From Streptomyces tsukubensis (GTDB lineage: Bacteria > Actinomycetota > Actinomycetes > Streptomycetales > Streptomycetaceae): a DNA stretch of 64,000 nt. The DNA is taken from assembly GCF_009296025.1 (NCBI RefSeq), contig NZ_CP045178.1:7068001-7132000 (forward strand), read 5' to 3'. The position numbers and the translations under genes are program-made. The notes under the pieces were generated by a model. That model saw only the letters and a program-made list of their open reading frames with translations. It had not been told where the DNA came from and made no database searches. Below are positions 49,635-58,661 of the stretch, one piece after another (position 1 is the stretch's first letter; each line of letters opens with the position of its first letter).

Positions 49635-51035
49635 ATGAACCGTACAGTCATCCGGGGCGGCCTCGTCGTCACGGCCGCGGACGAGATCCACGCCGACGTC
49701 CTGGTCGAGGACGGCAGAGTCGCGGCCCTCGCCGCGCACGGCACCGAAGCGGCGGAGGGGTTCCGGGCGGAGAACACCGTGGACGCCACGGGAAAGTACG
49801 TCATCCCCGGGGGAGTCGACGGCCACACGCACATGGAGATGCCGTTCGGCGGGACCTTCGCCTCCGACACCTTCGAGACGGGGACGAGGGCCGCGGCCTG
49901 GGGCGGCACGACGACCGTCATCGACTTCGCCATCCAGTCCAAGGGCGGCTCCCTCAGCGAGGGGCTCGACACCTGGCACGGGAAGGCCGACGGGCGATGT
50001 GCCATCGACTACGGCTTCCACATGATCATGTCCGACGTGAACGAGTCCTCGCTCAAGGAGATGGACAGGCTTGTCGAGGCCGGTGTCAGTTCTTTCAAGC
50101 TGTTCACGGCCTATCCAGGGGTCTTCCTCTCCGACGATGGACAGATCCTGCGGGCCATGCAGCGCGCCGCCTCCAACGGCGGACTGGTGATGACCCACGC
50201 GGAGAACGGCCTCGCGATCGACGTACTGGTCGAGCAGGCGCTCGCACGCGGCGAACGGGACCCGCGCTACCACGGGGAGGTCCGCAGAGCACTCCTCGAA
50301 GCGGAGGCCACGCACCGGGTGATCCGGCTCAGCCAGGTGGCGGGAGCCCCTCTCTACGTCGTCCACGTGTCGGCGCGGGAGGCCCTCGCCGAACTGACGC
50401 GAGCCAGGGACGAGGGGCTCCCGGTCTTCGGTGAGACCTGCCCGCAGTACCTCTTCCTGTCGACCGACAACCTGGCGGAGCCCGACTTCGACGGCGCCAA
50501 GTACGTCTGCTCCACCCCCTTGCGCCCGAAGGACCACCAGGAGGCGCTGTGGCGGGGCCTCAGGACCGACGACCTCCAGGTGGTGTCCACGGACCACTGC
50601 CCGTTCTGCTTCAAGGGGCAGAAGGAGATGGGCCGAGGGGACTTCTCCAGGATCCCGAACGGCATGCCGGGCGTCGAGAACCGTATGGACCTCCTGCACC
50701 AGGCCGTCGTCGAAGGCCACATCAGCCGCCGCCGCTGGATCGACCTCGCCTGCGCCGCGCCGGCCAGGATGTTCGGCCTCTACCCGAAGAAGGGCACGAT
50801 CGCACCGGGGGCCGACGCCGACATCGTCATCTACGATCCGCACGCCGAGCAGATCATGTCCGCGCGGACACACCACATGAACGTCGACTACTCGGCTTAC
50901 GAGGGCAAGCGCGTGACCGGGCGGGTGGAGACGGTCCTCTCACGCGGTGTCCCGGTGATCGAGAACCGTGCCTACGTGGGCCACGCGGGGCACGGCACCT
51001 ATCTGCCGAGGGGACTCTGCCAGTATGCCGACTGA
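49635..51035 (+). CDS. hydA: Dihydropyrimidinase (hydantoinase)
   Basis: 466 residues. Amidohydrolase-family barrel with metal ligands in GHTHME (His64, His66), the carboxylated Lys155 (SFKLFTAYPG), MTHAEN, VVHVSA and the STDHCPF Asp. It also has TSTTTPLRPK-like CSTPLRPKDHQ and NRMDLLHQ. It opens dihydrouracil/dihydrothymine to N-carbamoyl-beta-amino acids, feeding the beta-ureidopropionase upstream. The next gene starts inside it (11-bp overlap). Confidence 0.93.
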   Translation: MNRTVIRGGLVVTAADEIHADVLVEDGRVAALAAHGTEAAEGFRAENTVDATGKYVIPGGVDGHTHMEMPFGGTFASDTFETGTRAAAWGGTTTVIDFAIQSKGGSLSEGLDTWHGKADGRCAIDYGFHMIMSDVNESSLKEMDRLVEAGVSSFKLFTAYPGVFLSDDGQILRAMQRAASNGGLVMTHAENGLAIDVLVEQALARGERDPRYHGEVRRALLEAEATHRVIRLSQVAGAPLYVVHVSAREALAELTRARDEGLPVFGETCPQYLFLSTDNLAEPDFDGAKYVCSTPLRPKDHQEALWRGLRTDDLQVVSTDHCPFCFKGQKEMGRGDFSRIPNGMPGVENRMDLLHQAVVEGHISRRRWIDLACAAPARMFGLYPKKGTIAPGADADIVIYDPHAEQIMSARTHHMNVDYSAYEGKRVTGRVETVLSRGVPVIENRAYVGHAGHGTYLPRGLCQYAD

Positions 51036-52083
51036 GCCGTCAGACGCGCCCATGGACTTCGGCCTTGTGCTCCAGACCGATCCGCCCGCCTCGGCCGTCG
51101 TCGGGCTGATGCGCCGCGCGGAACGCAACGGGTTCAGGTACGGCTGGACCTTCGACTCCGCCGTACTGTGGCAGGAACCCTTCGTCATCTACAGCCAGGT
51201 GCTCGAACACACCTCCAAACTCGTGGTCGGGCCCATGGTGACCAATCCGTCCACCCGCACCTGGGAAGTGACGGCCTCCACCTTCGCCACCCTCAACGAC
51301 ATGCACGGCAACCGCACGGTGTGCGGCATCGGCCGCGGCGACTCGGCCATGCGCGTCGCGGGCCGCAAGCCGAACACCCTCGCCACGCTCGGCTCTGCCA
51401 TCGACGCCATCAGGGATCTCGCGGAGGGCAGGGAGACCGACATCGACGGCAGACCCGTCAGGCTCCCCTGGGTGAAGGACGGCAGACTGCCTGTCTGGAT
51501 GGCCGCCTACGGCCCCAAGGCGCTCGCCCTCGCGGGTCAGCGCGCCGACGGGTTCATCCTCCAGCTCGCCGATCCCTTCCTCGCCGCGTCGATGATCGAG
51601 GCCGTCCGCACCGCCGCCTCCGACGCGGGCCGCGATCCCGCCTCCGTCACCATCTGCGTGGCGGCGCCCGGCTATGTCGGGGACGACCTCGCGCACGCCA
51701 GGGACCAGTGCAGGTGGTTCGGCGGCATGGTCGGCAACCACGTGGCCGATCTGGTCAGCCGCTACGGGACGGAGTCGGCCGCCGTACCCGAGGAGCTGAC
51801 CTCCTACATCGCGAGCCGTGAGGGATACGACTACAGCCACCACGGCAGGGCGGGCAACCCGTCCACCGACTTCGTCCCCGACGACGTCGTGGACCGCTTC
51901 TGCCTGCTCGGCCCCGCGGAGGCGCACATCGAGAAGCTGCGGGAGCTACGCGCCCTCGGCGTCGACCAGTTCGCGCTCTACGCCATGCACGACGCGCGCG
52001 AACAGGCCATCGACGGCTACGGCCAGCAGATCATCCCCGCGGTGAACCGCACCCCACGGGGCGGAGGGAGCGGCGGACCGTGA
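51025..52083 (+). CDS. LLM-class F420-dependent oxidoreductase (TIGR03842-like)
   Basis: 352 residues. I chose the ATG at 51025, because GAGGGGAC lies 10 nt upstream; the internal ATG at 51052 has none. Luciferase-like TIM barrel: MDFGLVLQTDPPASAVVGLMRRAE, GPMVTNPSTRTWEVTASTFATL, GIGRGDSAMRVAGRKPN, LPVWMAAYGPKALALAGQRADG, and a SATICVAAPGYVGDD-like segment. It resembles the LLM group repeatedly found in these operons. No classical dihydropyrimidine dehydrogenase (pydA) is near, so it might supply the reducing step; inference only. Confidence 0.82.
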   Translation: MPTEPSDAPMDFGLVLQTDPPASAVVGLMRRAERNGFRYGWTFDSAVLWQEPFVIYSQVLEHTSKLVVGPMVTNPSTRTWEVTASTFATLNDMHGNRTVCGIGRGDSAMRVAGRKPNTLATLGSAIDAIRDLAEGRETDIDGRPVRLPWVKDGRLPVWMAAYGPKALALAGQRADGFILQLADPFLAASMIEAVRTAASDAGRDPASVTICVAAPGYVGDDLAHARDQCRWFGGMVGNHVADLVSRYGTESAAVPEELTSYIASREGYDYSHHGRAGNPSTDFVPDDVVDRFCLLGPAEAHIEKLRELRALGVDQFALYAMHDAREQAIDGYGQQIIPAVNRTPRGGGSGGP

Positions 52084-52090
52084 CCAGGGT

Positions 52091-52190
52091 CCCTCCCCTG
52101 CCGGGGCGGCGGACCGGCTACGAGCACGATCCGTCCCCTGCCGGGGCGGCGGACCGGCTACGACCACGCCCCGTCCCCTGCCGGGCGCGG
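52091..52190. repeat. 40-bp tandem repeat (2.5 units) overlapping a gene end
   Basis: Two units of exactly 40 bp (52091-52130, 52131-52170) and a 20-bp partial third. The units share CTGCCGGGGCGGCGGACCGG and TACGA-CACG. The array covers the stop and last codons of the minus-strand AhpD-like gene and the short gap after the LLM gene. Confidence 0.95.
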
Positions 52191-53174
52191 GTCGATCCAC
52201 GTCTCCGCTTCGATCCGTTCGACCGCGGCGAAGGCGCCGTACGCGATCAGGTGCACCAGGCAGTGGTCCGTGTGGTGCGGCCCGCGCCACGCCTCCACGT
52301 CCTCGGCCGTGATCCGGTACGGGGCCAGCGCGGCCAGCGCCGCGAGGCGTGCCCCCGGCCGGTCACGGCCGGGCAGGCCGGGCGAGGCGAGGTCCGGGTG
52401 CCCGCCGTCCCACTCCGCCACCGCCTTTCCGAGCAGCGCCAGATCCTCGTCGTCGAGCAGACCCTCACCCATCAGCGCGGCGGACCGCAGCGCCGCGTAC
52501 GCCGTACCCACCGGGGTGTCCGTCGCCCAGGCAGGGGCGGGACCCGTCTCTCCGGCCAGCAGGGGCAGGCTCAGCCCCGGTACGGGGATCCGCGCGCCGC
52601 CGTCCGGTACCGCCCGCACCTCCATCTGGTCCGTACGGCGCAGCAGTTCGGCCTCTTCGTGCAGCAACTCCTCGTCGACCAGGGCCGACACCACCCGGTT
52701 GATGAAGTGGAAGGCCAGCGCGGTGCCGAAGTACGCGGGGGCGAGCGGCTGCGGGAAGGGAAGCGGCCAGGTGGCGGGAGAGCCGGGAACCCGCGTGGCG
52801 CGGCCCCAGTCGAGCAGCCGCGCCTGCGCCGGGTCGCCCGGGACCTCGCCCCTGGCCAGGGTCACCGCCAGGGTCCGCTCGCCCGTCGCGTGGAGCAGTA
52901 GCGCGTGCGCGTCCACACAGAACGGGCAGCGGTTCGCCTCGGACACGCCGGAGGCGATCAACTGCCGTGCCGTCCTGCTGCCGTCCCCCGCGAGCAGTGT
53001 CTCGCGGAGCAACGCCCAGGTGGCGGAGAGGAGTTCGGGTGACGGTGACAGGGCCGCCAGGGGCGGCGGGTAGGCGATCCCGAAGTCCTCCGCGATCTGG
53101 GCGTACAGCGTCGCGGTGGCGCCGGTCGCCTCCGCGAGAGGTGCGGGGCTGGTGAAACGGAATGGGTGCGCCAC
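52158..53174 (-). CDS. AhpD-like carboxymuconolactone decarboxylase family protein
   Basis: 338 residues from the GTG at 53174, chosen because AAGGAG lies 5 nt upstream; upstream ATGs lack one. The CMD/AhpD motif NRCPFCVDAH gives Cys83, Cys86, His90 (CxxC...H), as in alkylhydroperoxidase-like thiol enzymes. The following ~230 residues are helical with CMD-like repeats (FHFINRVVSALVDEELLHEE, AYAALRSAALMGEGLLDDEDLALLG). This is a two-domain member found in Streptomyces; the thiol-peroxidase or hydroperoxide-reducing role is inferred. The tandem repeat overlaps its 3' end. Confidence 0.82.
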   Translation of the reverse strand: MAHPFRFTSPAPLAEATGATATLYAQIAEDFGIAYPPPLAALSPSPELLSATWALLRETLLAGDGSRTARQLIASGVSEANRCPFCVDAHALLLHATGERTLAVTLARGEVPGDPAQARLLDWGRATRVPGSPATWPLPFPQPLAPAYFGTALAFHFINRVVSALVDEELLHEEAELLRRTDQMEVRAVPDGGARIPVPGLSLPLLAGETGPAPAWATDTPVGTAYAALRSAALMGEGLLDDEDLALLGKAVAEWDGGHPDLASPGLPGRDRPGARLAALAALAPYRITAEDVEAWRGPHHTDHCLVHLIAYGAFAAVERIEAETWIDPRPAGDGAWS

Positions 53175-53386
53175 GGGGGCTCCTTCAAGTCCGAGCTTCT
53201 GACGGTGGGTTCGCCCGTCCACCGCCATCCTGTGCGCGTCGCGCGTGCGGCGCGTCCCCCGGAGGATGCTGGTCCCCGCCGCACCCCGGGGTCCGGGGGC
53301 GACGCCGCCCTACCCCAGGGGGAGTAGGCCTGGTCCCCTCTTCCGGTAGGACGACGCGGCCTTCGGCCCGGGTCTAGGGTGCGGCC

Positions 53387-54532
53387 ATGGCGGGGGAACA
53401 CGCGGATCGAGCACAAGCAGACCAGGAACACGCGGGCCAGGGACTCTCCGCTCGGGACCAGGTGGCGGCGGGAACGGCGGCGGTCGTGGTCGGTGCCATC
53501 ACCGGGTTCGCCGTGTCCTTCGGGGCTTCCCCCGGCGTACTCGACTACGCGCTTCTCTCGGCGGGCTCCCTGGCTCTCGCCGTCCAGCGACGCGCCCCAC
53601 TCCTCGTACTCGCCCTCACCACCCTCTGCCTGACGGGGTTCGTGCTCCACGGCCACCCGGCGGCCATCGCCGCGCTGCCGGTCATCGGTGCCGTGCACAC
53701 GGTGTCCAGCATCGGACGACGCGGACCCGGGGCGTTGGCCAGTGTTGTGTTCCTCGCGGGGTACCTGATCGCCGCGCCCGGCGACGCCGAGATGGCGAAG
53801 AAGGTCGGCCTGCTCGCCGGATGGTTCGTATGCGCGCTGGTGACGGGCCTCGCGGGCAAGAACTGGCAGGCGTACCTCCGGCAGACCGAAGAGCGCGCAC
53901 TCGAAGCGGAACGCACCCGCGAGGAGGCGGGGCTGCGCAGAGCGGGCGAGGAACGGCTGCGTATCGCGAGGGAGTTGCACGACTCCCTCACCCACAGCAT
54001 CTCCATCATCAAGCTCCAGGCGGGGGTCGCCGCGCACCTCGCGCGCAAACGCGGGGAGGAGGTGCCACCGTCGCTCCTCGCCATCGAGGAGGCCAGCGGC
54101 GAGGCCATGCGGGAACTGCGCGCCACCCTCGACGTCCTGCGCACCGACGAACCCACGGGGACACCCGCCCTGCTCGTCGAACGTGCCAGGGGAGCGGGGC
54201 TGGCGGTCTCCCTGAGGGTCAGCGGGAGGGAACGCCCCCTGTCCAGGGGGATCGACGGTACGGCGTACCGCGTCGTACAGGAGGCGCTCACCAATGCGGC
54301 CCGGCATGCGGGGGGCGGCGAAGTGCGCGTGGAACTGTGCTACGAAGAGCGGGAGTTGGTGGTATCGGTGGACGATGACGGGTCCGCGCGCCCCGGGCGG
54401 CCCGTCAGGGCGGGCGTGGGGCTGACCGGGATGGGGGAGCGCGTGGCCGCTGTGGGCGGGACGCTGTGCACGGGGCCGCGGGAGGGCGGAGGCTTCTCCG
54501 TGCGGGCCGCTCTACCCGTGGAGGCGCCGTGA
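53387..54532 (+). CDS. Sensor histidine kinase (NarL/DesK type)
   Basis: 381 residues. An N-terminal charged segment is followed by about four or five membrane helices, then a HisKA_3 dimerisation helix with phosphorylated His198 (RIARELHDSLTHSIS). The HATPase_c domain has the N box EALTNAARHA and G box GVGLTGMGERV. The sensing part is only the membrane helices, so it may detect a membrane or lipophilic signal. Overlaps its response regulator by GTGA. Confidence 0.92.
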   Translation: MAGEHADRAQADQEHAGQGLSARDQVAAGTAAVVVGAITGFAVSFGASPGVLDYALLSAGSLALAVQRRAPLLVLALTTLCLTGFVLHGHPAAIAALPVIGAVHTVSSIGRRGPGALASVVFLAGYLIAAPGDAEMAKKVGLLAGWFVCALVTGLAGKNWQAYLRQTEERALEAERTREEAGLRRAGEERLRIARELHDSLTHSISIIKLQAGVAAHLARKRGEEVPPSLLAIEEASGEAMRELRATLDVLRTDEPTGTPALLVERARGAGLAVSLRVSGRERPLSRGIDGTAYRVVQEALTNAARHAGGGEVRVELCYEERELVVSVDDDGSARPGRPVRAGVGLTGMGERVAAVGGTLCTGPREGGGFSVRAALPVEAP

Positions 54533-55221
54533 TCCGAGTGGCGCTCGTGGACGACCAGGCGCTGATGCGCGCGGGCTTCCGCGCGCTCCTCGAAGCCGAG
54601 GACGGCGTCGAGGTGGTGGGTGAGGCGGCCGACGGCGCGGAGGGACTCGCCCTGATCCGGAAGGTGAAGCCGGACATCGCGCTGGTCGACGTGCAGATGC
54701 CGGTGATGAATGGGATCGAGATGACGAGGCGCCTCGCCGCAGAGCCCGTACTGAGCGGGGTGAGGGTGGTCGTCCTCACCAACTACGGACTCGACGAGTA
54801 CGTCTTCGAGGCGCTGCGGGCGGGGGCGGCCGGCTTTCTGCTCAAGGACACCGACCCGGCCGGTCTGCTCCAGGGGATCGCGGTCGTCGCGGGCGGCGAG
54901 TCACTGCTCTCGCCCTCGGTCACGGGCCAACTGATCCGCGCCTACGTCTCCAGGCCACCCGACCGGCACACCGCCGCGGACGTCTCCGTACTCACCCGCA
55001 GAGAACGCGAGGTGACGGCGCTGGCCGCGCGGGGCCTGAGCAACGAGGAGATCGCCGCGCACATGGTGATCAGCCCGCTGACGGCGAAGACCCACGTCAG
55101 CCACGCCATGACCAAGCTGGGCGCCAGGGACCGGGCCCAACTCGTCGTATTCGCCTACGAGTCGGGTCTTGTGTCACCGGGAGGAGGCCCCGCCGGGGCC
55201 CTGCCCGGACGGCGGCCGTAG
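54529..55221 (+). CDS. NarL/FixJ family response regulator
   Basis: 230 residues from the GTG at 54529. Receiver domain: acidic pair VDD at residues 8-9, phospho-Asp54 (ALVDVQMPV), Thr/Ser switch (VVLTNYG) and Lys (LLKDTD). A C-terminal LuxR-type HTH follows (LTRREREVTALAARGLSNEEIAAHMVISPLTAKTHVSHAM). Paired with the kinase just upstream; target genes unknown, and no likely target sits immediately downstream. Confidence 0.93.
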   Translation: MIRVALVDDQALMRAGFRALLEAEDGVEVVGEAADGAEGLALIRKVKPDIALVDVQMPVMNGIEMTRRLAAEPVLSGVRVVVLTNYGLDEYVFEALRAGAAGFLLKDTDPAGLLQGIAVVAGGESLLSPSVTGQLIRAYVSRPPDRHTAADVSVLTRREREVTALAARGLSNEEIAAHMVISPLTAKTHVSHAMTKLGARDRAQLVVFAYESGLVSPGGGPAGALPGRRP

Positions 55222-55305
55222 TGCGCCGGCGGCGGCCGTGGTCACGTGCGCGCCGTCGCGGGCCGGACTGCCGCGGGCGTGTCCCTCCCCTTGCGTTACG
55301 CCAGG

Positions 55306-56370
55306 TCACGGCACGCGAGCCGTCCACTCCGGTGTCGAGAACTTGGTCCTGGCCAGCTCCCGCGCCCGCGCCATCTCCTCCTCCGTGACGTGGCCCTCCG
55401 CCAGGCCGTAGCGCGAACGGAAGGACTCGACCATCCGCTCGATGACCGTCTCGCGGGGGAGGCCGGTCTGCCGTCGCAGCGGGTCCACGCGCTTCTTGGC
55501 GCTGCTCGTGCCCTTGTCGGACGGTTTCTCCTTGCCGATGCGCAGCACCTCCACCATCTTGTCGGCGTCGATGTCGTACGCCATCGTCACGTGGTGCAGC
55601 ACGGCGGGAGCGCCACCCCGGGGTGCGGCCACCCGGCGCTGCGCGGCCCCGGCGATCTTCCCCGCCTCGGTGGCGATGTCGTTGAGCGGCTGGTACCACG
55701 CCTTGATGCCCATGTCGCCGAGGGCGCTCAGCACCCAGTCGTCCAGATAGGCGTAGCTGTCGGCGAAGGAGAGACCCTCGACGAGGGCGCTCGGCACGGC
55801 GAGGGAGTACGTGATGCTGTTGCCCGCCTCCATGAACATCGCGCCGCCGCCGGTGACCCGCCGCACGACCGTCACTCCGTGGCGCTCGGCGCCCTCGGGG
55901 TCCACTTCGTTGCCCAGCGACTGGAAACTCCCGATGACCACAGCGGGTGAGGACCACTCCCACACCCGCAGGGTCGGCGGGCGGTTACCCGCGGCGACCT
56001 CCTGGGTGATGACCTCGTCGAGGGCGAGGTGAAGTGCGACCGGCTGCGGGCCGTCGTGGATGAGCTGCCAGTCGTAGTCGTTCCAGTCGGTGGCGCGCGA
56101 GAGGGCCCTGCGTACGGCGACGGCGATGCCTTGCGAGGTCAGCCCGTACATGACTGTCTCCGGGGGCAGGGCCGCGTCGACCAGGGCGGCGAGCCCCGCG
56201 GAGTCGGTGAGTGCCGGCGCGCCCTCAAGGGCCGCGTTGATCGCTTCGATCGCCTCGTCGGGCTCCAGGAAGAAGTCACCGGCGACGCGCACATCGCGCA
56301 GGACACCACCGTCGCTCTCCAGGTCGACCACGACCAGCTTTCCGCCTGGGACCTTGTACTCACCGTGCAT
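55306..56370 (-). CDS. lplA: Lipoate-protein ligase A family protein
   Basis: 354 residues from the ATG at 56370 (GGGGAG upstream). Residues 1-90 are an accessory lipoate-handling domain, with the family fold from about 100 on: WQLIHDGPQPVALHLALDEVI, RVWEWSSPAVVIGSFQS, RRVTGGGAMFMEAGNSITYS, ATEAGKIAGAAQRR (substrate Lys) and HHVTMAYDID. It attaches lipoate or octanoate to E2/GcvH domains. The accessory domain is N-terminal, as in many actinobacterial LplA proteins. Confidence 0.88.
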   Translation of the reverse strand: MHGEYKVPGGKLVVVDLESDGGVLRDVRVAGDFFLEPDEAIEAINAALEGAPALTDSAGLAALVDAALPPETVMYGLTSQGIAVAVRRALSRATDWNDYDWQLIHDGPQPVALHLALDEVITQEVAAGNRPPTLRVWEWSSPAVVIGSFQSLGNEVDPEGAERHGVTVVRRVTGGGAMFMEAGNSITYSLAVPSALVEGLSFADSYAYLDDWVLSALGDMGIKAWYQPLNDIATEAGKIAGAAQRRVAAPRGGAPAVLHHVTMAYDIDADKMVEVLRIGKEKPSDKGTSSAKKRVDPLRRQTGLPRETVIERMVESFRSRYGLAEGHVTEEEMARARELARTKFSTPEWTARVP

Positions 56371-56554
56371 GCTCACTCCCCATGCTGATCACGTCGATCA
56401 TGCTGATCACGTCTTTGACCTGCGTATTCAGGGTAGCTCCGGCATCTCGCACGCGCGGATGCGCCTCGCGCGTTCCGCCCGAGCACCTCTACAGGGAAGT
56501 CCGGACACCAGCCAGGAATTCCGGGCCCACCGCCAGGTCGCGGGAGGAGTGGTG

Positions 56555-56746
56555 TCAGCTTTCGGGCCGCTCCTCTTCCGGTGGGGCGGTCGCGGAGACG
56601 GCGTGCAGATCGTCGAAGGCTTGGAGGAGGTGTGCGTCCAGGCTCCGCGAGGGGTCGTCGATCCAGGCCCCGGCCGCGTGGTGAAAGGTGGCCCAGCCGG
56701 TCTGTGCGGCCCGAAGAGGCCAAGAGACCGCCCCGGGAGACGCACG
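56555..56746 (-). pseudogene. TetR-family regulator C-terminal remnant
   Basis: The minus frame ending at 56555 reads WPLRAAQTGWATFHHAAGAWIDD, then LDAHLLQAFDDLHAVS, the typical C-terminal helix pair of TetR regulators. A stop lies upstream in frame at 56747 and no HTH or start is present. Only the last ~60 residues survive. It faces the AhpD-like gene, which the original regulator may have controlled. Confidence 0.55.
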
Positions 56747-56840
56747 TCACACCCATGGATGTCACATCCCGTACGGGCCGCTCCGTCAGAAGTGTGTAAC
56801 CACCGGCCACCGGCCATCGGCCACAACGGAGGGGCACATC

Positions 56841-57314
56841 ATGGACGCTCGATTGAATCTTCTCGGCAACCCGGCCGCGGGCAAGTTCGTGCGGCACCTG
56901 GTCTCGGCGGGCGCGGTCTTCGCGGACTCGGCGCTGCCGGCCGCGACACAGGAGCTGGTGAAGATCCGGGCCAGCCAGATCAACGGCTGTGGAGGCTGCC
57001 TCGACATGCACACCAAGGACGCCATCGAGGCGGGGGAGACCTCACTCCGCCTCAACCTCGTCGCGGCCTGGCGCGAGGCCAAGGTCTTCACCGACGCCGA
57101 GCGCGCCGCCCTGGAGCTGGCGGAGCAGGGCACCCGTATCGCGGACGCGGCGGGTGGTGTCCCTGACGAGGTGTGGGCCAACGCCGCCAAGCACTACGAC
57201 GAGCACCAGCTCACCGCCCTGGTGGCCCTCATCGCGCTCATCAACACCTTCAACCGCCTGAACGTCATCACCCAGCAGCCCGCGGGCGACTACCGGCCCG
57301 GCCAGTTCGGCTGA
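56841..57314 (+). CDS. AhpD-like carboxymuconolactone decarboxylase family protein
   Basis: 157 residues behind a GGAGGGG ribosome site. AhpD-type motif CGGCLDMH (Cys50, Cys53, His57), with a VKIRASQINGC entry helix and the second helix repeat LELAEQGTRIADAAGGVPDEVW. Small single-domain members act as alkylhydroperoxide/thiol disulfide enzymes. Neighbours are the TetR remnant upstream and, in convergent orientation, the SDR gene, with a strong shared terminator between. Confidence 0.9.
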   Translation: MDARLNLLGNPAAGKFVRHLVSAGAVFADSALPAATQELVKIRASQINGCGGCLDMHTKDAIEAGETSLRLNLVAAWREAKVFTDAERAALELAEQGTRIADAAGGVPDEVWANAAKHYDEHQLTALVALIALINTFNRLNVITQQPAGDYRPGQFG

Positions 57315-57316
57315 CC

Positions 57317-57345
57317 AGGGGGATCAGGGGGATCAGGGGGATCAG
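57317..57345. repeat. 9-bp tandem repeat (GGGGGATCA)
   Basis: About three GGGGGATCA units immediately after the AhpD-like stop; short simple-sequence array in the 3' flank. Confidence 0.7.
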
Positions 57346-57448
57346 AGAGACTACGGGGCAGGGGATCACGGGAATCAGGGGGTCACGGGGGTCGGGGGGT
57401 TCACGGCGGTCTGGAGTAGTCGGTAAGGGGGAGTGGGGAGGAGTACTC

Positions 57449-57493
57449 CCGGCCGGAGGGCGCCGCATCCTGTGTGCGGCGCCCTCCGGCCGG
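57449..57493. terminator. Bidirectional hairpin terminator between convergent genes
   Basis: A perfect 19-bp stem (57449-57467 with 57475-57493) encloses a 7-nt loop between the AhpD-like gene and the convergent SDR gene, whose stop codon is only 11 bp away. Confidence 0.85.
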
Positions 57494-57503
57494 TCGAGTG
57501 GTG

Positions 57504-58259
57504 TCAGTGCGCGGTGAGTCCTCCGTCGACCACCACTTCGGAACCGGTGATGAACGACGACTCGTCACTCGCGAGGAGCAGCATCACGGGTGCCACCTCG
57601 TCCGCCCGGCCCGCGCGGCCCATGGGGGTGCGTACGATGTCGGGCTGCTGATCGCCCTGCTCGTCCAGGATTCCCTGGATCATCGGTGTGGCGATCACCC
57701 CGGGATGTACGGAGTTGACCCGTACGTTGTCCCGCGCGTACTCGACCGCCGCGGTCTTCGACAGCAGACGTACGGCCCCCTTGGACGCCGTGTACGCGGC
57801 AGCGCCGCCGCCACCCACCAGGCCCAGCACGGACGAGGTGTTGATCACCGAACCACGGCCACTGGCCCGCAGGAGCGGCATGGCCGCCTTCATACCCAGC
57901 CAGGTGCCCTTCTGATTCACGTCGATGACGCGGTCCCAGGACTTCTCCTCGGTGTCCTCGATACCCGGCCAGTCCACGACACCCGCGATGTTGACGAGGA
58001 CGTCGAGACGGCCGAAGTGCTCGTACGCGGTGTTGACGGCGCTCTCCCAGGCCGGGGCCGAGGTGACATCGAGTACCGCGGTGACCACCTCGCCGTCCTG
58101 CCGCCCGATCCGTTCGGCCAGTATCGAGAGCGGCTCGTGGGCCACATCCGTGATGACCAGGCGCGCCCCCTCCCGCGCGAAAAGCTCCGCCGTCGCCGCT
58201 CCGATGCCTCCACAGGCTCCGGTGATCAGCGCGACCTTGCCCTGTAGACGTCCGGTCAT
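57504..58259 (-). CDS. Short-chain dehydrogenase/reductase
   Basis: 251 residues. Classical SDR: cofactor motif TGACGGIGAA (residues 14-23), NIAGV, the Ser-Tyr-Lys triad (NTSSVLGLVG...YTASKGAV) and VHPGVIATPM with a VDGG end. The size and C-terminus fit FabG-like or 3-alpha-hydroxysteroid-type reductases; substrate unknown. An 8-bp tandem repeat lies in its leader. Confidence 0.92.
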   Translation of the reverse strand: MTGRLQGKVALITGACGGIGAATAELFAREGARLVITDVAHEPLSILAERIGRQDGEVVTAVLDVTSAPAWESAVNTAYEHFGRLDVLVNIAGVVDWPGIEDTEEKSWDRVIDVNQKGTWLGMKAAMPLLRASGRGSVINTSSVLGLVGGGGAAAYTASKGAVRLLSKTAAVEYARDNVRVNSVHPGVIATPMIQGILDEQGDQQPDIVRTPMGRAGRADEVAPVMLLLASDESSFITGSEVVVDGGLTAH

Positions 58260-58661
58260 GGGGTGGTGTCCTCGATCCTTGTTGGTGCGTTGGTGCGTTG
58301 GTGCGTTGGTGCGTTGGTGCGTTGGTGCGTTGGTGCGTCGGCAGTGGGTGTGGGTGTGGGTGGTGGCGGGGGCCGGTCGTTCGCGCGGCTGTCCCGCCGT
58401 CCGAGCATGCGCGGCTCGGCGCCGGTCGACCAGGCCGTGCGCCGCCTGGGTGCGCCATACCCAGGGAGCTGATGGACGCGGGTCGCGCTCAAGCGCGCCA
58501 CCGGGCGATTGTGGGCGGGTATGGGGCGAAGTGCCGGAGGCAGTTACCCGATCTTCATCAAACCCCGGTCCGCTATTCGGACAACCCTCTTGCGGTACGG
58601 ACTGTATGCGAAATACGTTCTGCGGTATTCATTGATCGTCCCTGGCGGGAGGTATCCCCTC
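58260..58661. other. Divergent control region between the SDR and transporter genes
   Basis: 402 bp without a gene. The SDR-proximal part contains the 8-bp repeat; the transporter-proximal part (58540-58640) is more AT-rich and probably holds the promoter of the oligopeptide-transporter operon, though I cannot assign boxes. Confidence 0.5.
58281..58336 (-). repeat. 8-bp tandem repeat in the SDR gene leader (7x GTTGGTGC)
   Basis: Seven perfect GTTGGTGC units on the plus strand (58281-58336), 22-77 bp upstream of the SDR start. Same position and period as the array upstream of the LegB-like gene, with a different unit. Confidence 0.95.
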
